A stretch of 64,000 bases of DNA from Strigops habroptila (GCF_004027225.2 NC_044278.2:100122743-100186742), one strand, 5' to 3'; shown: positions 1 to 14,832, counted from the stretch's first letter. Translations and numbers: made by a program. The notes: generated by a model from the sequence alone, not told the origin.

Positions 1-4
1 TTTT

Positions 5-40
5 GGGGGCGGGGGGGGGGGGGGGGGTGGAGGGGAGGAG
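5..40. repeat. Poly-G tract at the window edge
   Basis: The window opens with a nearly pure G run, broken by one C and one T and followed by a GA-rich stretch. It is a simple-sequence tract with G-quadruplex potential on the + strand. Such runs often cause sequencing or assembly errors, so its exact length is unreliable. Confidence 0.9.
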
Positions 41-3000
41 TGTTGCAGGTTTTTCCCCAACACTTCTCTAAGAAATATTTTGTTGAATTTTAGAAAAAAT
101 GAAAAAAATACTGTTGTCTATTTAAATTTCTTAAGTAACTTTTAAGGGTTTCACTTGGCTGACACTTCTTGGCCTTGCGTTAATCTTTGGATTGTTTCAC
201 AAGAGACCCAGGGAACACCCACTGATAACAATGTCAAACATTCAATGTATTTACTGAACGTTTCCACTTGCTTGATCATTAAGGCATGCTTTGAGTATGA
301 GGTCACCGATGTTGTGTAAGTGTAGAATTTATGGAGTGATTTGAACTATAGGGGAGTCCTGACATGTTTTTGGCAAATACCGTCAGATACCATGGACTGA
401 TGCCACTCAGAATTGTTGCTCTGGGATATAATCAGGTTCTAGCATGAACATTTTGCATTAGAATTCAAATCCTCTGATCACAGAGAAGATGGGAAAAAGG
501 TTATTTAAACAGGCCATACATACAGTGTAGGAATCTCTTAACAGAACACGTTTTCTTGTCTGTTAAAACAGACGATTTAAACATTAAGTCTTAACAAACA
601 AAAATGAAAATGTAGTTTTACAAAATCAGAGGAGAAAGCTTCACATCAATTTAGTACGTAATTGTTGTGCTCTCCTTTTGAATCTTGCTTTTAAGGTGGA
701 GGGAACAGCAAAAGACAAAGTTAAGAAGGTGGCAGTGAGACTGAGTCACCAGTAGTGTGGGCTGTAACCAAGTCTGGGCTTCCTAAACTGTGCTTCTGGA
801 GTTGCCACTGACTTACTAGGTAGCCTTGCAGAGCCTATTCAAGGCCTGCTTAAAACTCATTTAAATAATGAACAAACATGATCATCTTCAATTGGATTTT
901 AGCACCTTTTAGGTATAAGTAATAATGACTTTGGCTGCCTTAGTTTGCCACTTCTCCATTTGTACTGTTGTGAGAATAACCTAAGACTTGGAGTCCTTGA
1001 ATGAAACCAGACAGGAACAGGATCTGGATCTATGCAATTGCTGACTTTATTACATACCTGCTTCCTGACTTTGAGTTTTCTGTTTTTCCTCTAGCCTCTT
1101 GTTTTGCGTGTTTAAATTGCAAACTCCCTCAGACAAGGTCCATTTCTCACAAGAGATTTGTAAAGTGTGTCTGTTGTCTGTGGTCATGCTGCAAGACAAC
1201 CAACCATCGATGGCTGTCACTCATGTGGGAGGTTTCAGCAGTTCTCTCTCACTTTGTCTAAAACGTGTATATAAAGCCAGTTCTGCTACTGTGCACATTT
1301 TAATCCTTTGCAAAGCCATTAACTCTTTGACATTAGTCCCACTAATTGGACTTTGTTTCATTACCTGAACTTTTTCCCTTAAGATTTTAAAAGTCATGTT
1401 TTTAGTTGGTTGCCAAGTATAAGAGACTGCAGGTAAATGAACAGGATTTCACTGTGGGTTCTGGAAGGAAATAAGTCTCCTGGTATTAATTTACACTGTA
1501 TTTGTTCATTCCACCTATAATATAAAGGAAGGAGACAGAATAAAAACCACAGAAAGTAGAATAAAAAGTAAAAAGAAGCAATGATTCAAGGAGTTTGATT
1601 ATATACTTGTCAGATAAAAACGAAAAAAGACTAGGTGATCCATGGCCACTGTCGTTTATAATGGGGGCAGGATTGATACACAGAATATTAAATTTGACAC
1701 ATATTTTATAGGCATCCCTAGCAGAATATATACTGAAGGATTTCAAGAACAGTCCTGTTCTTGATATGTGACATTCACAGAGCTCCACAGTTTTTGGAAA
1801 TGTGCTGTCTAACCCCAGAGTCCACCTCTTACAGGAAAGGCCTTTGAATAACGTGTTTCCAAACTTCCTGACCCACCCCCTGAAAAATTTTCAGTATTGC
1901 TTCGTAAAAATAGCTTTGTTTTATTAGACCCATTTACATGGGATAAATGGGCAAATACTATGACCTGTTTTCCTACCCTTATTTTTATTTAATGTTTCAT
2001 ATTCCTATCGGGATTAGAACTATCCTATGATACAGAAAGGACAGTCCTATTTTCTGTGGGAAACAAAGCACAAAGTCTTCTGACATACAGCACAAAAATG
2101 CTTTGCTTTTTAGGCAGACATCATTCTCCAGATATCTGAAAGACTTAGAGAAATGGTTGTATGAGTGTAGTGAAGCTGACGTTATCAGGTGTTGTATATG
2201 AGAAATGTCATTTATGAGTTGTCGCACAGCTATTAGTAAGAGACTATTTAGAAAAACACAGTACATCACAGTGACCGTCATTGCGCTTGTTGCAATCACT
2301 GAACAATCAGGCATAGTTAAACACAACATTTATTTTGCTTTCAGGGCAAATTACACTTATGATTTATTTATGGGATGTATTTGTTGTGTCTCAGTGCCCT
2401 CCGTAACTGTTTTACACTAGCTCTGGAGGCAGAGACCTGCAGCACTGTGCCCATCAGGTGGGACAGGTGACAGTCCAGCCTCCCACAGCTGGCCAAGCCG
2501 TTGGGAAGCAGAGTCCTCTGCACTTCCCCAGCATGGTTGGGGGTGAAGAGGTGGGGGTGCTGGTGCTCCAGCTCTGGTCCCCTTCTCTCCCCTGCCAGCA
2601 GTTTTGTAGGACAGGCTCTGGTGGCTTTAAGCATCCTCCTTGCCCTGGCTCTGGGCAGGATGGAAATCCATCAGCTTCCACAGCTGCTCCTACTTTACTC
2701 CTTGCCCCCAGCCTCTGTGTCAGGGACCCTTGCTGTCCTCCTTCCCTGCAGCATCTTATACACGCTCAGGTGTTTCCCTCCAGCTACACAGCACTTAGAG
2801 CAAATTGTAATTAATCCATGGGCTTCCCCACAGCCATAATTATTTGCACCAAGTATTTAATGCACAGAGACCAGTGAAAGCCAGACCTAGATTTAGGATT
2901 TGAACAGGCACTGCCTGAATCTCTGCTAATGTCTTTACATCCTGCATTCAGATTGTTAAACCTTGATCCTCTAATCTCTCCAACGGTTCAACTTCCATTG

Positions 3001-4860
3001 ACTTTAACCTGCCCAGCCACATCCTTTAAAACCAGTCTCCCCCAATTATTGCACCACGTGCAGCCCCACCAGACCTCTAAATCTTTCAAGAGTTTTGTAA
3101 TTTGGTGCAGTCCCTAAGGAAGGTTTGGAAGGGGTCCAGGGAACAAGGCTAATTTAGGAGACTGGAGAATACTTCTTCTGAAGAAATGGCTCCAAGACCT
3201 TAACATGTTGGGCCGTGAAAAAGGAGCAGGTGAGATAGGATTTAATTACAGTGTACAAGTTCACCTTAGGGGGTGAACACAGAACTAGGTCTGATTCTGC
3301 AGCAAAAGGTAAAATACGAGGTCATGGGCTTAAACTGAAGTGTATTTCTCTAAGCAGAAAGCTATTCTGTACATGTAATAAACTGGCAAACAAGGTAGTG
3401 GAAACCGGGCATCGGTGCAGGAACCTGCTTATTACGGTTGCAGTGTGATCAGGTTGTCCTACCGATGGTCCTTGTCAGTCACAAATGGCTCTTCTTCTGT
3501 GTTGTCTGGTGTTTCAATCTACTATGCTATTTTGTGGGCGTTCTTTCAGGATGAGCTTCCGGGGGCTAACAATAGAGGCAATATTTAAAAGCTAACAGGA
3601 AGAAATATGTAGCTTTTTTTTTTTCATTAAATGCTTTAAAGGTTTATGTACATAGTATTGTAGGTCTTGCAAAATGTCATGATTCCATCAATGGCCTGAT
3701 GCTGCAGAAAAACACAGCAAATACTGTGCAATTATGATGAACTTAGAAGAAAGATTTCTGTGACGTTGAAAACAGTAATATAAATGGTATAAATGGGCAT
3801 TCCACCTCATTCACCTTTTCATGTTTATGTAGTAGTGGGAAGATAAATCTGGAAGCTGAATACAGCACGTGAAGCATGAACTTAGGCTTCCTTTAAAAAA
3901 AAAAGTGTTTCTCCACTAATTTGCAATGGCTTGGGTTTATGTTTTTGATTCAGATTGTGCAGGAGATGGCCCAGTTTTAGCTGGTGCCTCCAGCTCTGAA
4001 AAACGTCAGGACATTTGGAGGCAGCTGAGTCATTGGTCTGCCCCTTTGCAAGCTGAGTAGCTTTGTTTTCACCTGTTTCCAATCACTTAATCATCTACTA
4101 ATGAAAAAGCCACTCAGAGAAAAGGTTAATGTGTGATTTAAGTTGGATTTATGGGGCATCAATAACGAAGTTATTATTTTAGACAGCCTACGTTCATGCT
4201 GCAAGTTTCCTAAACAATGCAGAGTTGATTTATTTACTCCACCAGAACTGCAAGAAAATAATGAGTAAGGCAGAAGTTCTTTCTGCCAATATCTCTGTGT
4301 ACACTCTGCAATTTATTCTTTTCTTAATGGTAAACATCCTATTAACAAGTTTGATAGACTCATCCCAAGTCTATAGCATCTGTAGATTAATTGGGGATGG
4401 GGCATGCCTAGAACTGCTACATTCTTCAAAGGTCCCTGCTGAAGTATTGAGATTTTGATTGCTTCCCATAGCACATCAGAGCACTGTGCTGGTCCCCTTG
4501 AGCAATGGAGATCCTCCAAGCTACACCAAATGCTCCCAGGAGATCAGTCTCTCCTGGTGAAACATGTGAGTTTGGGCTGGATAGTCCTGGAGAGGTTTAT
4601 GTGAGCAGCAAAGGTATATAGTGGTCACCCTGTGCTCCTTCTGCTGTCCCTGGAGAGAGACAGACTCTTATAACATGCAGCTCATTTTGAGGAAAACATT
4701 GAAAACTGGTCACATGGACTATGCCTAGCAGTTCCCAAGCTTAGATTATGGAGCAAGTCTTGGATGACTGATCAGGCTCCTGGGGTCCTTTCACAAGTTA
4801 TGATTGCAACTTTATGAAAGATTTATTCAAGCTGCCATAATTATAGCCACCCAAACTCAA

Positions 4861-4861
<1 letters not shown>

Positions 4862-4891
<30 letters not shown>
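4862..4891. repeat. Poly-A tract
   Basis: An uninterrupted run of about 30 A. No LINE or SINE body is recognisable directly upstream on the + strand, so it cannot be assigned as a retrotransposon tail. It may be a simple mononucleotide microsatellite. Confidence 0.9.
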
Positions 4892-4895
<4 letters not shown>

Positions 4896-5250
4896 TGTCT
4901 TCTCCAGGGTTTCTTTGCCATTTCTATCCCTAGGCAGCTTCAGTAGGTAAAACTGAGACTGTCTTCTACTAGCTTCAGTTTTTTTCATCTTTGGATCACT
5001 ATCTGTGACAGAGATAATAATCTTTAAAATTAGGTTAATAATCCTTCTTTATCTATTTTGACAATTTATGTAAATTTTCTAGAAAAGAGACTATTTTCTC
5101 TATGGTATGGACTGGTGCATGGCAGAAATCAGTTTATACCTTACAACAAATTTTAGCATTTTAAAATATATTTCACAGCAGTTCAGAGTGGAAAAAACTG
5201 TTAATTTCTTCAAAACAGGCATTCCTGAAAGAATTAATATTAAAAACTAT

Positions 5251-5333
5251 TTTTCCATCTTTTCAAATTATTTTCCATCTTTTCAAATCTTTTCATTTTC
5301 TCAAATTTTTCCATCTTTTCAGATTATTTTCTG
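5251..5333. repeat. Short tandem repeat, about 20-bp unit, four copies
   Basis: The unit TTTTCCATCTTTTCAAATTA occurs twice back to back with near identity (5251-5270, then 5271-5288). It is followed by a diverged copy and a fourth, closer copy (about 5307-5327, with CAGATTA at its end). The tract is T/C-rich on the + strand. It looks like a local minisatellite grown by slippage. Confidence 0.75.
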
Positions 5334-5510
5334 TTGTTTCAGAAAGGGCATTTTATTAATGCTGGTAAAATGCTTCCCTAATTTAATTCAAGAATAAAAG
5401 AACAGCTACAGTATTGGACCTATTATAATGTCATACTACAACATGTTAGAGTAGTGGTACCAAATATAAATTTACTTTTGACACTTCTAAATTTCTCCTA
5501 CTTCAAAATA

Positions 5511-5558
5511 GTTGGGTTTTTTAGTTTTGGGTTGTGGGTTTGGGTTTTGTTTTTTCAT
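5511..5558. repeat. T/G-rich low-complexity tract
   Basis: Alternating runs of T and GGG or GG. It is the reverse-strand form of the A/C-rich tracts elsewhere in the window (15.2, 33.3 and 39.7 kb). Confidence 0.7.
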
Positions 5559-5961
5559 AAAACGCCTTTGAGGAGCTTTAGTTTTGCTTCCACCCCAGCT
5601 CCTCATATTTTCCCTCACCTGAGTCTTGTAGTCATACTAAAAAAACCCTAATATTTTTTATTTTACTTTGCAGCTCAGATTGATTAATTCCCTGGGCACA
5701 CAAGTCAATAAAATGAATAATGCAGCAATGAGATTTTTTTAAACAGAAAGTTCAGAGTACTGCTGTGGATTCTTTTATTAGATGATATATCTATATGATC
5801 TAGTTATATTAATCAACTTTAACAAAATACAACTAGACAGCACAGTCATAAACATGCCAAACCAAGACTGTGTGAGCTTCAGCAGAAGACACACCTCAGC
5901 AATATGTTTTGCTCTGATTCAGCCAGTCATTCAGAGCAAACCACCAACTGGGTTTCATATT

Positions 5962-5994
<33 letters not shown>
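5962..5994. repeat. (TTG)n microsatellite
   Basis: Eleven triplets of TTG with a single interruption (GATG) near 5982. This is a trinucleotide microsatellite and probably polymorphic. Confidence 0.9.
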
Positions 5995-8900
5995 CTCTTT
6001 GGTGTGGTATCATCTGAAGAACTGTCTTAAGTAACTACATTAAATAAGAGCAGAGTAACTAATGGAGGCGAATCACATCTCTGACCAAGAGATTTCTCAT
6101 GCATGAAATTGTAGATTCAGTTATTATAGCAAACGGTTCCCTTTGCCCAAATAGATACTTTCACTCAGGAAATTGCTTTATGTTATGCTAGCAAAAGAAA
6201 ATTGTTGAGGACTTATTTTGCCAAAACAAGCTGCATCTCTCTGGAAAGCAGTTTTCCAAAGTCCTTCTTTTTTTTTCCCTTTTTTTTTTTTTAAGAGTAA
6301 ACATGGTGACAGACTGAGAATTATTTCACAAAATGCTCTGAGGGTAAAAATCTATCCTGTTTCTAGTAACACATTACTTAAGATAAAGTGTAAAATGCAC
6401 AGGCTTTTGTCTCTATATTTCATGTAAAATTTAATTCCAGAAGTTGCAAGGTACAATATGTTCTAAAAATCATATACACATCTCTCATCTTGTTTCCTGG
6501 TCTTTCCCCATAGTTGTGATAGAGTATTTATTTTTTTAGTACTTTATGGAATCTTGGAATAGTGGCACAAACATGGAAAATGGCCTTGAGTAGCTGGAAT
6601 TATCATCATTTGAATTAATAGGGTTTCATTAATTTCTGGCTGAGAAGAAATGGTTCATTAATATTCAAAATAGATTGACCATCCACTTCTTAGAAGAATG
6701 AATGATACTAAACACACAACAGAAAACTGTGGGGTTGCATTGACCTATCAACACTTTAAAAACACTAAATTTAGATGGCTGAAGTAGTTTGGCTGTGTAA
6801 AACAATGTAAATCTCCCCTAAGTCAAACTTGTATAAGAAAGCAGAAGGCCAGCAACTAAGGGGTCTTCCAACAAGATCACTGAAAACATTTTCACCTATA
6901 TTTTTTAATTATTCTTTGCTTCTTGATTCCAACTGAATTTAGGGTGGCCAAAACCCCCATGACATCCTAATGTCTTTCTAGTACTGAGGCACAATTCATT
7001 AACGCTTTTATACTTTTTAAAAATGCTTTTTAAAAAATAATCCCTGTTGTGATTGTAAAATTAGCACTCTGTGATGTATCAGTGTTTCTACAGCCTTCAA
7101 CCAGCCTCCTGAGCCCCTAGGGGCTCGCAGGCCAATATCTGTGTTTATATATGCTCATCACGATCTGCCTTCTGTATTGTTGTTTGTGCTTTCCATGGTT
7201 ATTTGTGTTGTGTCATGTTCAGAGTTATAAGCTGTGAGTTCCTTGAGTGGGGACTCATTCCTGTGAATTTACTGGACTTTGCACAGTAAAGAACTGATGC
7301 TTTATATGGTGCCCTGGCTCTACCACAATATAAATAACATTTTTTTTTATATTGGCACAACTCCTTTGAGTCAAAGGAAGAGTCATAGAAACAGGCAGTG
7401 AAAAAGCAGAGATTTCATCACTTTAAAATCATGGGGTTTGAAGCATGTCTTTCTGCAAGATTTTAGCCAGAGAAAGCAAAAGTTATATCTTGAGAATTCT
7501 AGTGATATTTTTTAATTACAATTAACCTACTCTTAAACACATTCTGGATCTTTTAAAATATTGACATAGCAACAAAAAAAAATCCTGCCTTTGGCCACAT
7601 TTTCTAAACCACAGATCCAACTGCAGATATGGTGCTTTTAATAAATTGACAGAGGGAGCTATAAGAGCGGTTTAGATGATTCATATTGTTCCTCTGGGCA
7701 GAATCCCAGCTCAAGTGTTCTCTGACTCAGCTTTGGTGTTCCCTTATCTGGAGATAGAGTCTTGTTAGAAAACACCATTTTGAGGCTAAAGCAACTCTCT
7801 GTTGTAATAGCCCTCTGGCACTGAAAGATTTTTAGCTCCCTTTAATAAGGAAGCTCCCTATGCATGCCAGCTAAATCCAAAGTGCTGCTTCTGAGTCATA
7901 TTTGCATTGTAGCTTCCTCACTTCTGAATTTCTGCTTTAAGTGCTTTAACCACTGAATAACTGAGCTGCTTCTTGTCCTTGCTTTTGACTCCCACATGCA
8001 CCAATGCTCCTATATGCTGCTTCCATTCTGGTTTGCATCAGTAACAGACCTGCTGGTTTGCCTCGCATGGACACTCAAGCCCGGTTAGCAAAAAGACTTG
8101 AGGCCAGCAACAATCAGCACTTTGGCCACTCACAGTCTTGTGTAAGTGTGGGAGCTTGGGGTGTTGCACGGCCTCCTGCCCCTATCCCATAGCAAGACCT
8201 GCATGGTGACCTATGCTTAACATCCCAGGCTGTGGAGCAGGACCCTCTTTACTGAAAACAGATTTTCTGCTTAATGTCATTTATGGTAGATGGACCCAGA
8301 AGACGTGATGCTCTAATGGCAGCAGCAAAAGAGGCTTGTCATTGGTTGCCCAGGAGCTGGAACATTTGCTTTCTAGACCTTCAATCTAAAACACTGCTTG
8401 TACTTTTCAGCAAAGTCCATCAGCCGCCAGGCTTCAACACAGTCTGGCATGGCACAGTTCTGCCAGCACCAAACACTGCTGAAAGGGAGGTGAGGTTTAC
8501 AGGGCAAAAGCTATTGAGCAAGATGGTACTGGGGTCTTTGACCTGTTGCAAGGGGAACCATCTTGGAAGGGAGAGTCTCAGGCCTTGCTCCTTGCTCACA
8601 CTTCTTTATTTTTTGCAGTTTGTGACAGTGAGACTTAAAGTCTTTTTAAGCTGGGCTGAGTTATGGCTGCATCTGTAACTACAGAGTATGAGCTTACCCA
8701 TTCTCTGACCAGTGACAGTAAGGTATCAGACCACTCAAGTAACATACAGCTCAAAAATATCAACCTTCACCCTAAATCTAAAGCATTTCCAGCTCTCTGG
8801 GAAAGCGAGCCTTCATTTCAGTCCATGTGAGCCATCCCCACATTCCTCTCTCAAAATATTAGACAATTCTGCTCCTCAGGTTCTTTCCTTTAGTCTTACC

Positions 8901-9963
8901 TTCACTTTACAAGTCCAAATAGGCACACAAAAGGCCTAATACCAGATGCAGCGCTGTTCCTGTACAAGAAGCTTACAAATGCATGCTCCCAGCACCACCA
9001 GAGTCAGACAACTTGGCTTGCCAGAAGGCAAAGCTGCCTGGGCTGTCTCCTCCCTGCCCTGAGAGGTGCTTCTAGAGCTGATGGAAGGTCATGGACCCTG
9101 CAGTGGGGCAATTCTCTCATGCCTGCCTGACCAAGGCTACAAGGACAGTCGTGTCCCTGTTTGCAAGGTATCATTCACTGCAGAGCATCCATAAAAAGAA
9201 GGGGAGTATCGGGAGTACCAACATGTTTGGCATAGGTAGGATAAATGGGCATGCAGCAAATTTGAAGGGGGATATAAGTGGGAATGGGGTGCTAAGGACT
9301 GGCAGGGAAGTCTCTGGCAGAGGACAAGCATTAGGCATACGGAGCTGATAAACTAGATTTTGTTGCAGGTGGCTTTGGGAAGAATTTGGAATTAGTTCTT
9401 TTTGTGTTTCAACCTCTATCTCTCTCTTTTATTCTGACTCCATGCTTTTTCATATTCCTGTAGCAGACAGAAATCTTGTTACATCTTTTATTGCTGCAAC
9501 CCTTTCTGCCCTAATAACTCCACCTTTCTAGCCTTCAACCTTCCCTTGAGCAGAAACCATTATTGCTAACTGTTGAGAAGAGGTAGCTTAATAATGGTGA
9601 TCATACAGAAAAAAACTGCAGAGTGTAGATAGGACTGATAGAAAAGGTATACATATCCTATGGCTCAATATCTTCTGCTAGCCTATGACACGTCAGGTTT
9701 TGGTAAGTTGGCAGATGTGTTATTGACTAACAGCTGCATTTATTCTCTTCCTCTCCAAACAGTTCCTTTAAAAGCCTCTTTTTTTATTCCCAAGATGTGA
9801 CATTACTTTGACAGCAGGAAGACAGTTGCAATTCTCACTTTGGCTAACTTTGCTGGATACTAGATTGTGATATATTCAGCCCAATAATGTTTATAAATCT
9901 CAGTCCATTCCAGTATTCAGTGCCTGCCTACCTGTAATGCCTACAGAGCTCTAGCTTGTAGGG

Positions 9964-9987
9964 AAAAAACAAAAACAAAAACAAAAC
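9964..9987. repeat. (CAAAAA)n simple repeat
   Basis: Four units of CAAAAA or CAAAA follow an A run. A short simple repeat of the same A/C class as the longer tracts in the window. Confidence 0.8.
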
Positions 9988-12900
9988 CATTGCAAGAGAG
10001 GGAAAGCTAATGTTTAGCCAATATCAGAAGACATGACAGCATAAATTATGCTCTAAAGCCAGACGTTCATTTTAATGTAGCAGGCTATTTGAACTTAGTC
10101 TGCAAGATCAGTATTTTTAGATTTGCTGAATTTCTAGAGGCAATGTTTTCAGTTTTAAAGCTTTTTAGCCTGGGTGAGAAGGTGAAGAATATCAAGGGAG
10201 ATGCATAGGAGCCAAAGAAGAGGCTTTTAAAACAGCACATTGGAAAACCTCCAGTTGTTTTAACTCCAAAGAACATTGAGTTTTATAATACACCTAGCAT
10301 AGAATGCCTCATCTTTCACTGGTAATTTGGCTTCTGAAGGTGTTTGCCTTCTCTCTCTGCATACTAGTGGTCAGTTTATCTCTGCTATCCCAGCCAGTCC
10401 TCGAGGCCAGAGACACTTCTCTTCCACCAGGTGCTCCAGCAAGGGACTTCTATGGTCTTAATTTGAGATAACATGGTGTTTGATATAGAGCATTTAGACT
10501 GGGCGGTACGTAACTTACTGACAATGTCATCCATGAGCAGAGTACGCACATTTGATGGAGCCTTGCTAGTTGTCTTTTTAATACTAGTTACCCCTTAAAA
10601 TACGACTTTGCAGTATGGCAAGCATTTCTACAGTAGAATTTAAACTGTATGTATTGCCTTCATAGGCAGTACTTGACTGATAGCACTATGTAAAAACTCT
10701 CCCAAAGCAAATCCTGGAAGTTAGGAGGCCAGCATTTTATCTTACTTCAATAGGCTGAAGTTCGTAACAGAAAAAGTTATTTTGGGCACTCAGAATACTG
10801 ACAGTCTTCAGCCTGGAGGTGGGTTGGTGCAAATGCATGTTGGACATTGCTGTTCTCCCATATATCTATGCTGGAGAGTGGCGAGGGGGCTTTGTAGCAG
10901 TAAACCCATAGCAAGTAAACTCACTGGCACTCCACATCCTGCTCTGAGAAAAGGAAACTCAACAATATCTCTGGTAGAAGCTTGTATAAACCTTCTACTT
11001 GCCTGTGCCTTCGCTGGTATGGTGTTTGTTTAAGATACTTTCAAATATCTTTGGAATTGTTTATGCAAGTTAACATTTCTTTACTTAACTGAAGGTTAGC
11101 TATGACAAGAATTCACTAAAAATGTGATCCTGCCAAGTAAGTACCATATCAAAATTAAAGGGAAACTTAGACTGTTGCACAATTACACAAGCACCTGTAA
11201 ATAACATAGAAGCATGTTAAAACAACACTAATAACTTATCACAGAATGCAGTCAAAGATTAGCATGTCTTGTTTTACCATTGCCCTTCTTATACTGACAG
11301 CTCCTTGGTTACCTGTCTCATGTGCAGGGTGAGGCAGGAAAACAAAGCCTACAAAACTGTAGGATCATGTAATTAAAAACTGTATTGTAACATACATTTT
11401 CAATGAGAACAAAGTGAAGGTGTGTAGGCAGCTCTCAGTCTGATACTTGTCAATCTTTCACTGCAATAAGATCTCCTATGAATCTAAAATCATGACAGCC
11501 CTTTTAATGGTTTAAAGGGATGAGGATAGTAGGGCTCTATGAAAAACACAGGTAGAGTACATCACAAACTCTGATAAGCAGGGTCCTTGCAGGATTATTT
11601 CATTATGTGCCAATATTCCATTAGTGTATGGTATTTTAGGATTTTAGAACATAAAAATGATAGTTAATATGCAATAAAAAAGGCTAATCAGCATGTTAAG
11701 TTGTGAATATAAGCAATTTAAGGGAGGTGTTATAATTTTCTGGGTATTTGTAAACAATCTGACCCTGACCAAGATAGTTAATTTTTATCTGCTGGAGCAA
11801 CAGAAATTTTAAATAAATAGAAGTTCTCATTTGCCCATTTGTTTCTTATCATGCAACCTATTTCCTGAGCTCAGAGAACGGTTGTTCCAGGGCTTGTTGA
11901 AGGATATAATTTTTTGGGAAGTAGGACAGCTGCTTTCCCATTTATCACACATCCTTTGCTTTTTTTCCTACACGGGGCTCTATTTTTTCTAAGAAAGCCT
12001 GAGAGTAACTCTGCTTTTCACTGCTTTTGGGCATCACCTTGCAGAACAGGGCAACCCAGCCCGATGGCTAATAATGCACAGTGCATTTGTGGCTACAGGC
12101 ATTGCCACGCGTTCGTACAACTTGTGGTGATGAAAGATGAACAAGACCGATTACATGTTCCCCCGCCACCAAAAGCACAAAAGTAAATTCATTTGCTGCA
12201 GTTTAAAGAAAGAGAGAGGTGGCAGTGAGAAACTTGTCAGCAGTAAGTGCCCTGGTGCTGGTGCCTGGAGGTGGTGACATTGCTCCTTTCTTGTCACGGC
12301 CACTCTTCCTGACATGGTGGTTTGCAGTTTATGCCTGGCTGAGGTGTACAGGGAAGTCCATATATTATACAGCTGCTTCGTCCTGTCATCGCTTTGGCTC
12401 AAGGAGACAAGGTTGCATTAGTTACAATCTCTGACAGTTTTTAAGCTTCTCTCAAGAACAGTGGGGACTAAAACACGTTTTAAAAAGCAGGCAAAGAGAG
12501 CTGGATGTTTTGAAATCACAATATTTATCATTACACAAATGACTCCTTTGGAGAGGCAAGCTTTGGAAGTGGCTGATATTTTTCAAAAGGAGAGGCCCAT
12601 GGCTTTTTGAAGATCAAGCCCTCTTAAGATATTTTGTGATGAAACTATCAAAAACTTTGGCCTTACACAATATGGAATTTTAGAGTAGGAAGGCACTGAG
12701 AGCATTTGTTCTACCATTTGTTTAACCAGAAAGATAGCGAAACTGTCAAATATACATATTGACTTCTTTTTCTGCTTTTTAACTAAAAATTACCAATATG
12801 GTGATTATTCCTCATTGTTAAAAAATATTCTATATCTAGCATGAGAAATATACATCAACACATTAGCCTGGTATGATTTACTGTGACTGAACTTCATATC

Positions 12901-14796
12901 CGTGAAGAACTGATTTGCTGACAGATCTTTAACTCATACTGTAATGGTACAGGCATCCTCAACCATAACAGTCTCTAAAAGTACATGCAATATTCACAAA
13001 TATACACATGGGCATTTTTAATGAATGAAGATTGAAACTGAATTCCTGACGCTTCTAAAACTCAGTCAAGGCAACTAGTTTTCTGAGGGGTTTTGTCTCA
13101 AGGGAAAAAAAAGTGACTAATTTTGCTCCTCTCTGGTATCTGAATCAATGACTTATCTGCAGCCCTGTGAGGGAAAGAAAATCTCTCTGACATTGACACA
13201 ACACACTTTGTACTTGTAAAAGAGAAGATGAAAGACACCATCTATCTCAGAGGTTAATATATTTGAATAGAGTTGCAGAGGCCCTTATGCAGAGCCTGGA
13301 AATAACCATTCTGCTTCTTTAAAGGGCTCTGTAACAGAGTTTGCATCAATAGTGTGTTTCCATGGGAATCAGATTCTTTGAATTTCATGTTCTGTGTGAG
13401 CTTCATCCTGCCAGGCAAAGGACATCCTATTTGAGTAAGATTTCTACGTATGTTTTTATTTATTAAAGGTTGGAAAGGAATGGCTTATACAGGAAAGGAA
13501 AACTAGAAAAAGTTAAGAAATAGATTTCCCGCACTTTGCTTCATATACCTTTTAGTCTGGATGTAAAGCGAGAGTTTCAGATATTTTTTTCTACTCCCAA
13601 ATTCTTTCTGGAAAAAATACCCAGCTCATTATTTGCAGACTAAACTTCAGGTGTAGCAAATTCTTTAAAATTTCTAGTACCCTTCACTAGTGGATTGCAT
13701 AGTTTTTCATGACAGGGTGGTTATTTGCTGCTTTATGCCATAAAGTCATGTGGAAATGCCCAAAGCAGTTTTGTTGTGCAGAGAGGAAAGATGGCATGGC
13801 TGGAGAAAATCTGAGGAAGGTTCACAAGAGAAATTTATGCTATAAGAAACCAAATTTACAAAGGGTCCAGAGAAAAGCTTCAAAAATGGCCTCTGAACTT
13901 TGCATACAGTTATTTCAGGTGCTATCTAAAGACATCTGAGTTAACTCTTTGAATACCCCCCAAAAAAAGTGTATCAGAGCAGTATGCCTCAGTTCCACTG
14001 CTTTATTATTTGTGAGACCTAAGCTAGTCGGGTTACCACTAGTTTAGATATTTTTAGACTACATTTATTACAGCATTTGAAATGTTTAGTTAGCTCTCCA
14101 AAAAGAAGAGCTGTTATTTGATTATAAGTCTAGATTGACCCCTTCTGTGGGGAAAAGATCATCTGATACCATAAGGCTCTTTAATTTAGCAAGCACAAGA
14201 AATCTCACTAAGTAGAAATCTGGAATTTAAGAACTGAAATTGGAAAAGAGACGAATGTAACTAATTATTAGAAAATCTCAAAAGGGAAGAGAAGAAATAA
14301 ACGAAAAGCAGAAAGGCAAACAAGGAATTTGTTCAAAATAGCTATTCAGGCCTCAAATATGCACCTTGGCTTAAAAAACACTTCCTTCTGTACATAAATA
14401 AAACTTTGGACACCTCTAAAGCAGCTGTCATTAAGTATTGCTGGGCTTTTGACTTTTCCTGATGCATCTCATGAAAAAGACCCATAAATTTACCAACCAA
14501 AAAAAAAGGCAAAATTCAAAAGAACTGTGAGTTTCTGTCAAATTAACTGAATACTTAATAATATTTTAAAAATCACATGGAGAAACAAGAGATAGAAAGG
14601 CAGAAAATACTGAAGTACTCATCTGAGCATTATATATTTGAACACTTCTTTCTTCTGAAAGCTCTGAAAAAATAAATAGATTAATCAAAAGGAGTAAATA
14701 TCCTCCAAAAAAAATTTTTTTTTTCCAGATTAAACTAAAATGCATTGGGTCATCCATCAAAAATAATGTTAGTTTTGAGAGAAGAGTTCTTTTATA

Positions 14797-14832
14797 AAAA
14801 AATATTTCTTGACCAAAAAATATTTCTTGACC
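14797..14832. repeat. Exact 18-bp tandem duplication
   Basis: AAAAAATATTTCTTGACC is present twice with no intervening base (14797-14814 and 14815-14832). The identity implies a recent or constrained duplication. Because 18 is a multiple of three, it shows up as a repeated FGQEIF peptide in a spurious - strand frame. Confidence 0.9.

Noticed and set aside
1743..1764. Inverted repeat containing AGAACA and TGTTCT, like a glucocorticoid or androgen response element
   Set aside because: The half-sites are separated by four bases, whereas the known element needs three. It is kept only as a short hairpin.
6541..6580. GGAATCTTGGAATAG string, possibly the reverse 3' end of a CR1
   Set aside because: Only a few bases resemble the CR1 octamers and no CR1 body follows.
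8274..8678. 134-codon + strand frame
   Set aside because: No domain, no splice or start context that stands out, and composition like the flanking noncoding DNA. Compatible with a chance frame.
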